A program made the translations under genes and the position numbers. A DNA stretch of 8,927 bases from CAZDXJ01 sp964509475 (GTDB taxonomy: Bacteria; Pseudomonadota; Gammaproteobacteria; Methylococcales; Methylomonadaceae), in NCBI GenBank assembly GCA_964509475.1, contig CAZDXJ010000089.1, forward strand, positions 1-8,927, read 5' to 3'. Every line of letters starts with the position of its first letter. The stretch's first letter is position 1. Below the pieces are notes generated by a model. It was not told the DNA's origin and made no database searches. It was given only the letters and a program-made list of their open reading frames with translations. Positions 1 through 6,448 of this stretch are shown in pieces.

Positions 1-22
1 TAATAGGTAATACACTCAGAAA

Positions 23-570
23 TCACGCTGTCAATTTTTTATGCAACAAAGCCATATCAAGATAATTTCCTTCGACCCAAAACCCGATCTTGCGGTATTG
101 CGGCGGAGGCACCTTGCCTTTGATTATAACCGGCGGCATCTGTAAAACAGGAGGCCTTCTGAAATAAATGTTACGGTAAATATCCACCCGCCGGTCAAAT
201 GCATGTTTTCCCGTTGCCTGCGACTCACCCTGACTTAAGGCCTGGACGTACAACAAGGGCGATGAAACCGGCTGTCCAGGTATTTTTCCACTGCCTGTGC
301 CCGTGCTAAAGCGAGCTGTTGATTATAACTTGCAGAACCTCGCCGATCGGCATGACCGACAATCTGGAAGTGCATTTTCCCTCCCAACCGTTCAATACGG
401 ATCGCCGCTTCCCGGTGTTCTCGAATCAAACGATCCAATACCGCCCGGTCATTGGCATCTAAAAGCCGCTCATTATAGGCAAAATACACCTGAGCGATTT
501 TGCTTTGTTCGACCCGGGTACCCAGTGATTGATATTGACTGGGTAATTGCGTACGTTTTTTGTTATTCAT
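23..570 (-). pseudogene. OmpA-domain protein, broken by one frameshift
   Basis: The ATG at 570 lies 6 nt after an AAAGG ribosome site. The first frame reads about 95 residues of an OmpA-like peptidoglycan-binding domain: VYFAYNERLLDAN at about 28-40, then the diagnostic GHADRRGSASYN at 72-83 and LALARAQAVEKYL at 86-98. It then runs into a stop at 235-237. The rest of the same domain continues in a neighbouring frame (LYVQALSQGES, then FDRRVDIYRN with the conserved arginines) and ends at 23. Restoring one missing base somewhere in 254-281, for example in the CCC run of the minus-strand sequence, joins the halves into a protein of about 182 residues. No signal peptide or lipobox is visible at the N-terminus, which is odd for a protein meant to bind peptidoglycan in the periplasm. 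It follows the 5-oxoprolinase pseudogene by 15 nt and may have been co-transcribed with it. A sequencing error is the alternative, but the neighbouring gene is also damaged. Confidence 0.8.
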
Positions 571-585
571 TATTGGCCTTTATCA

Positions 586-2566
586 TTAATCATCGTTTTT
601 AGAACCATAACCACCGCCCCCGGGTGTTGCAATTTGTATACGGTCACCGGTTTCAACCTCGACGCGAACACACCCTGGCAAGGTCTGGGTAGCGCCGTTT
701 TCCCTTATCGCGGAAAACGGGTTGGATTCATGAACGGACTCGCTTGTCCCGATCATTTCCAGCACGGCGCTCTCCAGAATCAAGGGCTTGCCGGGATAGT
801 TAAAACCAAACCGCTGCCGGTGCTGTTGCAGGAAATCCGCACGCATCGACGCCTTATCCGCCAACCCGACCGGCAAGGCCGTATCGGTTCCCTGGTAGCG
901 GATAAAAACCTGACAAACCGGTTCAAGCTGATGGCTGTACAAACCTTGTTGCCGCATTTCCTGGTATCCGGCCTGTTTCAGATGTTCGAAGGTTTGTTGC
1001 AAAGCCGCCTCGTCCATACTGTGGAGCGGTATTTCCAGGGCTTGATCCTTGATCAGTCTGAAGTCTGCCAAACCCATGCCATAAGCCGACAACACACCGG
1101 CAAAAGGATGCAGTAAAACCCGCCGCATACCCAATCGGTCAGCGACCCGGCAGGCATGCTGGCCGGCTGCGGCACCATAGCAACACAAGGTATAAGTGGA
1201 AACATCATAACCTTTTTGCACGGAAATACTTTTAATCGCGGTCGCCATATTTTCCACGGCAATCTGCAAAAAACCTTCCGCTACCTGCTCCGGCGTTTGC
1301 CGCACACCGGTTTGCCGATGAATATTCCACGCCAGACGTTCAAACAAAACCTGTACCCGTTCGCGATCCAATGGCAAATCTCCGGTTTTTCCGAAAACAG
1401 CTGGAAACAGCGGCAACCGCCCCAGCATCACATTGGCATCGGTCACGGTTAGCGGACCACCGCGCCGATAACAGGCCGGCCCGGGATTGGCCCCGGCCGA
1501 ATCCGGCCCGACCCGGTAACGCAAGCCATCAAAATGTAATATCGAACCACCGCCTGCCGCCACCGTATGAATCGCCATCATCGGCGCACGCATTCGGACA
1601 CCGGCGACTTCGGTTTCAAAACGGCGCTCATAAGTACCGGCATAATGGGCGACATCGGTCGAGGTTCCGCCCATGTCAAAAGCGATAATTTGCTGAAAAC
1701 CGGCTCTTTGCGCAACCCTAACCGCACCGACGATACCACCGGCCGGGCCGGATAAAATACTGTCCTTGCCCTGAAAGCATTCAGCGGCAACCAGCCCCCC
1801 ATTCGACTGCATGAATAAAAGCCGGGTATCGGCGCCGTTCTCACCCGCACGCAAACCTTCCACCACCTGCCGGACATAGCGCCGCAGCAATGGCGATAAA
1901 TAGGCATCCACAACCGTGGTATCGCCCCGGCTGATTATCTTCATCAACGGACTGAGCTGATGGGAAACGGAAATCTGGCTAAATCCAGCTCTTCAATGAA
2001 GGGCTGGATAAACCCCAGTTCCCGCGCCAGTTCCGCCAACTGCAATTCATGCTTTGGATAACGCCAAGCGTGCATCAGAACAATAGCCAGCGAACGAATG
2101 CCTTGCTCATAAACCGATAACAACTGCGCTTTCGCCTGGTTAAGGTCCAATGCTTGCAGTATATGTCCCTGGACATCGATACGCTCATCGATTTCCAGCA
2201 CCTGTCGATACAATTGTTGCGGTTTTTGAATGTCCAAAGCAAAAATATCCGGACGATTTTGATAAGCAATACGCAGACAATCCTTCAGTCCGTGAATGAT
2301 TAACAAGGCAACCGCTTCACCCTTGCGTTCCAGCAAGGCATTGGTGCCAACCGTCGTTCCCATCTTGACCACCGCGACATACGGCTTAACGCCGCTTCCT
2401 TTGGCAAACCCAGAACATCACGCATGCCCTGCAAGGCGGCATCCCGATAACGTTCCGGATTTTCTGACAAAAGTTTATGGGTAATGAGTTTACCTTGCGG
2501 ACTGCGTGCGACAATATCGGTAAATGTACCGCCGCGATCAATCCAGAATTGCCAGCGTTGTTCCAT
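586..2566 (-). pseudogene. 5-oxoprolinase (HyuA/HyuB type), frameshifted and missing most of HyuB
   Basis: The intact family enzyme is about 1,200 residues and opens 5-oxo-L-proline to glutamate with ATP in the cytoplasm. The start is ATG 2566, with AAGG 6 nt upstream. The first frame carries WIDRGGTFTDIVAR, the nucleotide-binding N-terminus of this family, then HKLLSENPERYRDAA and LGLP. A 1-nt loss within 2384-2404 (best in the AAA run at 2400-2402) moves the reading to the frame with KMGTTVGTNALLERKGE and YQNRPDIFAL. A 29-bp insertion at 1975-2003 shifts the frame again, to ISVSHQLSPLMK, SRGDTTVVDAYLSP and FDMGGTSTDVA. The last frame runs to the HyuA C-terminus (HRQRFGFNYPGKPL, ending near base 750). 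It then passes directly into the extreme C-terminus of HyuB (VEVETGDRIQIATPGGGGYG), so roughly 600 or more residues are absent, in frame. About 660 codons remain. Function is very unlikely. Confidence 0.9.
1975..2003. repeat. 29-bp insertion that completes a 27-nt palindrome inside the 5-oxoprolinase gene
   Basis: Removing these 29 bases restores the family sequence GFIQ-ISVSHQLSPLMK exactly, so they are an insertion relative to homologues. They are bounded by 9-bp direct repeats with one mismatch: CTGGCTAAA (1975-1983) and CTGGATAAA (2004-2012). Together with its right flank the insertion forms a 27-nt palindrome centred on 1996 (1983-2009): ATCCAGC and CTTCA pair with TGAAG and GCTGGAT, with only one G-T position. 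The pattern could be a transposon excision footprint with a 9-bp target duplication, or a template-switch duplication at replication. The sequence alone does not decide between them. Confidence 0.75.
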
Positions 2567-2618
2567 TTGTAACCTTATCAACAACTGTAACTATTTCAGT
2601 GTATTGGTAAAAAGTCCA

Positions 2619-2739
2619 GTAACGGCTCGGATTGCCCCCGTTTTGCGACAAATCAAGGCGGAAGGGCGCAGTTTACAGGGGTAAATGAGCACTTCCAACG
2701 CAGAGTTGGCGCAAATAAGGGGGTAAGCTGAGTCGTTAC
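2619..2739. mobile_element. 121-bp long-palindrome repeat, MITE-like
   Basis: The two ends are inverted repeats: the left starts GTAACGGCTCGGATT, and the right, read on the other strand, starts GTAACGACTCAGCTT. The match continues to the CCCCC block, 17 of 21 positions identical. Inward similarity persists (GCGACAA against GCGCCAA, GGAAG against GGAAG) down to TTTAC (2672-2676) facing GTAAA (2681-2685) around a 4-nt loop. The whole element can therefore fold into one imperfect hairpin. It has no coding capacity and no clear target-site duplication. It begins 53 nt upstream of the 5-oxoprolinase start and ends 6 nt after the stop codon of the small membrane gene pair, so a transcript crossing it would carry a large 3' hairpin. 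A small non-autonomous element or REP-type repeat is likely. Multicopy status cannot be seen in one window. Confidence 0.65.
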
Positions 2740-2745
2740 CAACGA

Positions 2746-2952
2746 TTATTTCAAATCCTGTTCCACATCGGCTTTCAAGTTTGGCCATTTTTTGAAGGCA
2801 AAAACCCAGATCGCCCCGATATTGACAATGGGTACCAACAAAAGCAAGGCCAGTTTGCCTGAAAAGCCGGCTTTTTCCAAAATACGTGCCGAGCTGTACA
2901 ATACAAAAATTGCCAGCGCCGATGCGATCAAAAAAAAGATAACATAATCCAT
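2746..2952 (-). CDS. small membrane protein, 68 residues, second of a paralogous pair
   Basis: The family is not identified by function. Two hydrophobic spans are visible, about residues 3-22 (IFFLIASALAIFVLY) and 34-53 (LALLLLVPIVNIGAIWVFAF). They are joined by the short polar turn EKAGFSGK, and the protein ends in a charged tail after KKWPNLK. This looks like a small integral inner-membrane protein. The start ATG overlaps the stop of the upstream gene (TGATG), and a strong AAGGAG site (2961-2966) sits 8 nt before it, so the two are translationally coupled. The KAGFS...WPN block aligns without gaps with its neighbour, with 29 residues from K to W in both, and both proteins are 68 residues long. 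This indicates tandem duplication. The stop codon lies 6 nt from the 121-bp palindromic element, which may act as its 3' end structure. Confidence 0.8.
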   Translation of the reverse strand: MDYVIFFLIASALAIFVLYSSARILEKAGFSGKLALLLLVPIVNIGAIWVFAFKKWPNLKADVEQDLK

Positions 2953-3158
2953 CAGACCGACTCCTTGCCATTCTTGCTGTTTGGCCAGGGCCTATAAGCC
3001 AGGTGTACACAAATAAACAACAAGCCAAGCGGTATAAACACCAGAAAAGCCCAGAACGGGCTGAAGCCGGCTTTTTTATAAATTAAAAACAACGGCACCA
3101 ATAACAACAGCCCTATCGATAACAAGCGGACAAAATCCGGCATCAATTCCATTAACAT
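2952..3158 (-). CDS. small membrane protein, 68 residues, first of a paralogous pair
   Basis: The function is not recognised. The start at 3158 is chosen over an in-frame ATG at 3197 because a strong AAGGGGG site (3164-3170) lies 5 nt before it. The predicted protein has two hydrophobic spans, about residues 10-26 and 35-55, separated by YKKAGFSPF and followed by the basic tail YRPWPNSKNGK. It shares KAGFS, an alanine and a proline at fixed spacing, and WPN.K with the gene immediately downstream. Short proteins with a KAG.S turn between two hydrophobic helices and a terminal WP are common uncharacterised bacterial membrane proteins. It is transcribed divergently from purE across a 218-bp gap. 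I found no convincing minus-strand promoter. Confidence 0.78.
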   Translation of the reverse strand: MLMELMPDFVRLLSIGLLLLVPLFLIYKKAGFSPFWAFLVFIPLGLLFICVHLAYRPWPNSKNGKESV

Positions 3159-3293
3159 AACTACCCCCTTCAAACATGCAAAAATGAAAACCGCCATGCG
3201 GTGAACTACAGGCTTAAGCTACCCCCCTCAAAAAGTGGCCACCCCACTCAACAACTTAGCGGGCGGGTCGTTACCCTACCGGTTCAATATATA

Positions 3294-3332
3294 TTATAAT
3301 TCGCAGCTTTTCAGCTTATAATTTCCAAGCTG
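3294..3332 (+). promoter_or_regulatory. probable purE promoter region with an overlapping inverted repeat
   Basis: Two perfect TATAAT boxes occur upstream of purE, at 3295-3300 and 3317-3322. For the second, TTATAA at 3294-3299 is a fair -35 box (4 of 6) at 17-bp spacing. The second -10 box is embedded in an inverted repeat: CAGCTT (3312-3317) and AAGCTG (3327-3332) around a 9-nt spacer. This is the geometry expected of a repressor site, or of a hairpin at the 5' end of the message. It does not resemble the E. coli PurR operator. This is inferred from sequence only. Confidence 0.45.
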
Positions 3333-3376
3333 GATATTTACTCACACAAGGTCGTAAAAATCTAAGGAGATTCGGC

Positions 3377-3874
3377 ATGACGGCATTAATTGGCATTATC
3401 ATGGGTTCAACATCGGATTGGGACACCATGCAACATGCCGCCCAAACCCTTGACCAACTTTCGATTACCCATGACGTGGAAGTAGTCTCCGCACACCGTA
3501 CACCCGACAAGTTGTTTCAATATGCCGAAAGCGCCGAAAGCAAAGGTTTTCAGGTCATCATTGCCGGTGCTGGCGGCGCCGCCCACTTGCCCGGCATGGT
3601 CGCGGCCAAAACCTCGCTGCCGGTGTTGGGCGTACCGGTACAATCCAAAGCCCTCAATGGCATGGATTCCTTATTGTCTATTGTGCAGATGCCAGCCGGC
3701 ATTCCGGTTGGAACCTTGGCCATCGGTCGCGCCGGTGCTATCAACGCGGCCTTGCTGGCAGCGGCCATTGTCGCCAATCAATATCCTGAATATCGCAAAC
3801 GGCTGCATGAATACCGGCAACAACAGACCGAAAAAGTTCTGGCAACCCCGGACCCACGCGAGGTTCAGGCATGA
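3377..3874 (+). CDS. purE: N5-carboxyaminoimidazole ribonucleotide mutase (PurE)
   Basis: PurE moves the carboxylate of N5-CAIR to C4, giving CAIR, in de novo purine synthesis. It acts in the cytoplasm as an octamer in known examples. Class I hallmarks are present: GSTSDW (10-15), the catalytic SAHRTP loop (38-43, with His40), AGAGGAAHLPG (63-73), LPVLGVPVQS (81-90) and QMPAGIPVGTLAIGRAGA (104-121). At 165 residues it is full length for the bacterial class. The start is set by AAGGAG at 3364-3369, 7 nt before the ATG. Its stop overlaps the purK start by 4 nt (ATGA), so the two enzymes that hand over the unstable N5-CAIR are translationally coupled. Nothing looks damaged. Confidence 0.97.
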   Translation: MTALIGIIMGSTSDWDTMQHAAQTLDQLSITHDVEVVSAHRTPDKLFQYAESAESKGFQVIIAGAGGAAHLPGMVAAKTSLPVLGVPVQSKALNGMDSLLSIVQMPAGIPVGTLAIGRAGAINAALLAAAIVANQYPEYRKRLHEYRQQQTEKVLATPDPREVQA

Positions 3875-4965
3875 ACATTGGTATTCTCGGCGGCGGCCAA
3901 TTAGCGCGTATGCTCGCCCTGGCCGGATATCCCCTGAATTTAAAATTCAGTGTGCTGGATCCCAGTCTTGAGGCCGGCGCCGCCCGGCTGGGTGAGCATC
4001 TGCACGGCAATTACAACGATACCCGTTTGCTGGCCCGGCTCGCGGAAAAATCCGATATCGTCACTTATGAATTTGAAAATGTTCCGGCCGAAGTTGCAAA
4101 ATTCCTGGAAACCCATACCCGGGTCTATCCCGGCGCCAACGCACTCGCCGTTGCCCAGGACCGGCTCAAGGAAAAAAATTTCTTCCACCAGCTAGGCATT
4201 GCCAGCGCGCCTTTTGCGCCGGTCAACAATTTGCAGGAATTGCAACAAGCCATGCCGGATATCGGTTATCCAGCGATTTTAAAAAGCCGCCGCATGGGTT
4301 ATGACGGTAAAGGACAAGTCTTGCTGGAATCGTCCCGTCAACTTGAAACCGCCTGGCAAAACATGCAGGATGCCCCGTCCATCGTCGAAGGTTTTGTCCC
4401 GTTTCAGCGGGAAGTCTCCATTCTTGCCGCTCGCCGTCCGGGTGGCGAAACCGTTTTTTACCCTTTATCGGAAAACACCCATCAAGGCGGAATTTTACGC
4501 CTTGCCCGTTGTTGCCACCAGGACCCGTTGCAACAACAGGCCGAACATTATGTCAGCCGCTTGTTGGAAGCCCTGGATTATGTCGGTCTTATTGCCCTGG
4601 AATTATTCTATGTCGAAGGCAGGCTGCTGGCCAATGAATTCGCACCGCGAGTACACAATTCCGGACACTGGACCATCGAAGGTGCTGAAACCAGCCAGTT
4701 TGAAAACCATTTGCGGGCCATTCTGGACTTGCCGCTGGGTGCAACCGGGGCACGAGGCTTTTCCGCGATGGTCAATTTCATTGGCGGTCTTCCCGAATCC
4801 AAGCAAATCCTGGAAATTCCGTATGTCCATTTACACCTTTATGACAAAGCCCCCAGAAAAGGCCGCAAAATCGCCCATGCAACGGTTCGCACGGATAACG
4901 AACAAAGCTATACAGACGCCCTGAACCGATTGATGGCATTGGCCCGGGCAACGGATGACTCGTGA
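3871..4965 (+). CDS. purK: N5-carboxyaminoimidazole ribonucleotide synthase (PurK)
   Basis: PurK uses ATP and bicarbonate to carboxylate aminoimidazole ribonucleotide to N5-CAIR, the substrate of PurE. It is an ATP-grasp enzyme of the usual length (364 residues). The N-terminal nucleotide-type fold has GILGGGQLARML (4-15), and YEFENVP (66-72) follows. The ATP-grasp part shows ILKSRRMGYDGKGQ (136-149), VEGFVPFQREVS (172-183) and LIALELF (240-246). The metal and substrate region is NEFAPRVHNSGHWT (255-268), then SQFENHLRAI (275-284). The start overlaps the purE stop (ATGA), with GAGG in the purE tail as ribosome site. The usual C-terminal HLYDK....RK.GH-type motif is present as HLYDKAPRKGRKIAHAT. 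The gene is intact and of ordinary composition. Confidence 0.97.
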   Translation: MNIGILGGGQLARMLALAGYPLNLKFSVLDPSLEAGAARLGEHLHGNYNDTRLLARLAEKSDIVTYEFENVPAEVAKFLETHTRVYPGANALAVAQDRLKEKNFFHQLGIASAPFAPVNNLQELQQAMPDIGYPAILKSRRMGYDGKGQVLLESSRQLETAWQNMQDAPSIVEGFVPFQREVSILAARRPGGETVFYPLSENTHQGGILRLARCCHQDPLQQQAEHYVSRLLEALDYVGLIALELFYVEGRLLANEFAPRVHNSGHWTIEGAETSQFENHLRAILDLPLGATGARGFSAMVNFIGGLPESKQILEIPYVHLHLYDKAPRKGRKIAHATVRTDNEQSYTDALNRLMALARATDDS

Positions 4966-5019
4966 GCGTCATACATTGATAAATATCCAATCGTGCATTC
5001 TACCTGCAAGGTTTAAAAC

Positions 5020-5184
5020 ATGTCATCTTACGAAGAAAACAAAAAAGTCCGGCGTATCGCCGCAACAATCTATCTGCTGATTATGGCGATACTGGTCGCT
5101 GGCAGCTATCTGTCACAACAACAAAAAACAGTGGGCGGACAAAACCTTGACGATCTCTCGATTTCCGAATCCGGCCCCCATTGA
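5020..5184 (+). CDS. 54-residue single-span membrane protein downstream of purK
   Basis: This is a short ORF with its own AAGG site 8 nt before the ATG and 54 nt after the purK stop. The protein has a charged, basic N-terminus (SYEENKKVRRIA), one hydrophobic stretch at about 14-30 (AATIYLLIMAILVAGSY), a short polar linker with three glutamines, and an acidic tail (LDDLSISESGPH). By the positive-inside rule the N-terminus should be cytoplasmic and the acidic tail periplasmic. I do not recognise a family. Orientation, ribosome site, codon use and the narrow 21-bp gap to the convergent alkC stop all support a real gene, probably read through from purEK. No homology can be checked here. Confidence 0.65.
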   Translation: MSSYEENKKVRRIAATIYLLIMAILVAGSYLSQQQKTVGGQNLDDLSISESGPH

Positions 5185-5205
5185 CCTAAAAACCCAAACC
5201 AGACT

Positions 5206-6270
5206 TTAACGGAAAACCGCAGTTAACAAAAAAGCCTTTTTTTGCATTTCCACACCATTGATGATAATCGCCAGATAATGCCTGCCGGGATAATAAACCC
5301 GCGTTGTAATCGGTTGAAAAGAATGGGTCTTGGTAAACGCTTTTGCAATGTCCGGATAATCCTTTTCCGCCAGTTTGAAAATTTTTCGGTTATGCCGGCC
5401 ATTGCTACGCAAAAAGTCAATACCGTATTCGATACGCAACCGCCCCGGGTTACCTTTACGGGCAAACAACCGGAATGAAAACATCAGTGATTTACCCATC
5501 GGCACCACCGGATCGGTGGTAAAATCCTGTACACCGATATGCTCTGGCGCGGCCAAGCCAAACAAGGCCAGTATCCGGGGATTTCCCTGCTTCAACAGCG
5601 TCCGGCAGGCATGTTTGACAATCCAGTCGGTATGCCGGTCAACGCCCAGCCATCGTTCCGCTACAGTGATAAGAGTCTGCGGATTGTCTTTGGAAATATC
5701 GTTGAGATTGTTGGCCACGCTGCGCCGCACATAAGCGCTTTTATCCGCCTTGAGTTTTTCCAGGATATCCAGAACCGGTTCAGGATTTTTCTTGAAAGCG
5801 GCCAGCGATTTTGCCCAAGGCAAACGTGGCCGGCAGCCTTCGCTAGCCAAACGCCGCACATGCAAACAATCCGACCTGGCCCACAAACGCATTTGCTGCA
5901 TGGTTTTATCGGGATAACGCAAAATAAACGCACGCACAGCGAATTCGGAGCTGGAATAAGCAATAAATGTTTCCAAAGCCGACATTGAGGCCATGAAATC
6001 GTCCAAGCCATAGATTTCGGCAAAATCCGGGAAAAACATATATTCAAAACCGCTAAAACGCTCGGAGACCGGCAATAAAATAGCCAGCGTCTGACGATAA
6101 TTTTGCGGCAGAAAACGGTGCAGCGTCATTGCAATATAATGTAATGCAGTAGCTGTATTCCCGGACGAACCCCGTATTCCTTCTCTTTGTACCGGAAATA
6201 ATGAAGCAACCATCGGGACGAAGCGTTTGCCAAAACCGCCCAACATCCTGTTTACGGCATAGGTTTCCAT
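5206..6270 (-). CDS. alkC: AlkC-family DNA alkylation repair glycosylase
   Basis: AlkC proteins are HEAT-like repeat DNA glycosylases that remove positively charged N-alkylated bases. They carry a C-terminal Ig-like domain that AlkD lacks. The family core is very clear: FEYMFFPDFAEIYGLDD (75-91), YSSSEFAVRAFI (105-116), HVRRLASEGCRPRLPW (137-152), YVRRSVANNLNDISKDNP (180-197) and DWIVKHACRTLLKQGNP (215-231). The Ig-like part follows from about 255 to the end (LRIEYGIDFLRSNGR, then TTRVYYPGRHYLAIIINGVE). The start at 6270 has AGGTG 8 nt upstream. Residues 1-37 do not resemble the usual N-terminal helices of the family and appear short, so the N-terminus may be diverged or truncated. No separate partner gene is adjacent, and the gene converges on the purEK unit. 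Confidence 0.88.
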   Translation of the reverse strand: METYAVNRMLGGFGKRFVPMVASLFPVQREGIRGSSGNTATALHYIAMTLHRFLPQNYRQTLAILLPVSERFSGFEYMFFPDFAEIYGLDDFMASMSALETFIAYSSSEFAVRAFILRYPDKTMQQMRLWARSDCLHVRRLASEGCRPRLPWAKSLAAFKKNPEPVLDILEKLKADKSAYVRRSVANNLNDISKDNPQTLITVAERWLGVDRHTDWIVKHACRTLLKQGNPRILALFGLAAPEHIGVQDFTTDPVVPMGKSLMFSFRLFARKGNPGRLRIEYGIDFLRSNGRHNRKIFKLAEKDYPDIAKAFTKTHSFQPITTRVYYPGRHYLAIIINGVEMQKKAFLLTAVFR

Positions 6271-6357
6271 AACTCGGCACCTAAAAACAGGGTACCGGGT
6301 AAACTTCCTTTGAGATTCAAAATCCGCAAATGTAGCCGCGTGCAGTATAACTACTCA

Positions 6358-6387
6358 CGGAATGACACTAACCAACCCGTCATTCCG
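6358..6387. repeat. 9-bp perfect inverted repeat between the receptor gene and alkC
   Basis: CGGAATGAC (6358-6366) and GTCATTCCG (6379-6387) are perfect inverted copies around a 12-nt loop. They lie in the 178-bp gap between the receptor stop and the alkC start. There is no T-run on the minus-strand side, so it is not a standard intrinsic terminator. It may be a rho-type 3' stabilising hairpin, or an arm of the GTCATTCC-containing repeats common in Gammaproteobacteria. The flanking GCCATGGA is compatible with the latter. The rest of the gap holds nothing I can assign. Confidence 0.5.
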
Positions 6388-6448
6388 CCATGGAGTCGCT
6401 TTGCTGGATATTCGATTCCCAGAGAGTTTCTGGTTATACCCTAATCCC

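Noticed and set aside
547..1116. A 189-codon plus-strand open frame
   Set aside because: It lies antisense to the 5-oxoprolinase HyuA region, whose minus-strand reading matches conserved family motifs. The plus-strand reading has no recognisable domain.
586..2566. Programmed frameshifting instead of gene decay in the 5-oxoprolinase
   Set aside because: Two shifts in one gene, one of them caused by a 29-bp insertion, plus loss of most of HyuB, do not fit recoding. No slippery site with a downstream structure was seen at the 2400 shift.
2591..3028. A 145-codon minus-strand open frame
   Set aside because: It crosses the 121-bp palindrome and overlaps both small membrane genes in another frame. 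It has no ribosome site and no recognisable features.
5222..5245. Terminator-like A-run and T-run hairpin at the alkC 3' end
   Set aside because: It lies inside the alkC coding region, the stem is almost wholly A-T, and no suitable T-tract follows on either strand.
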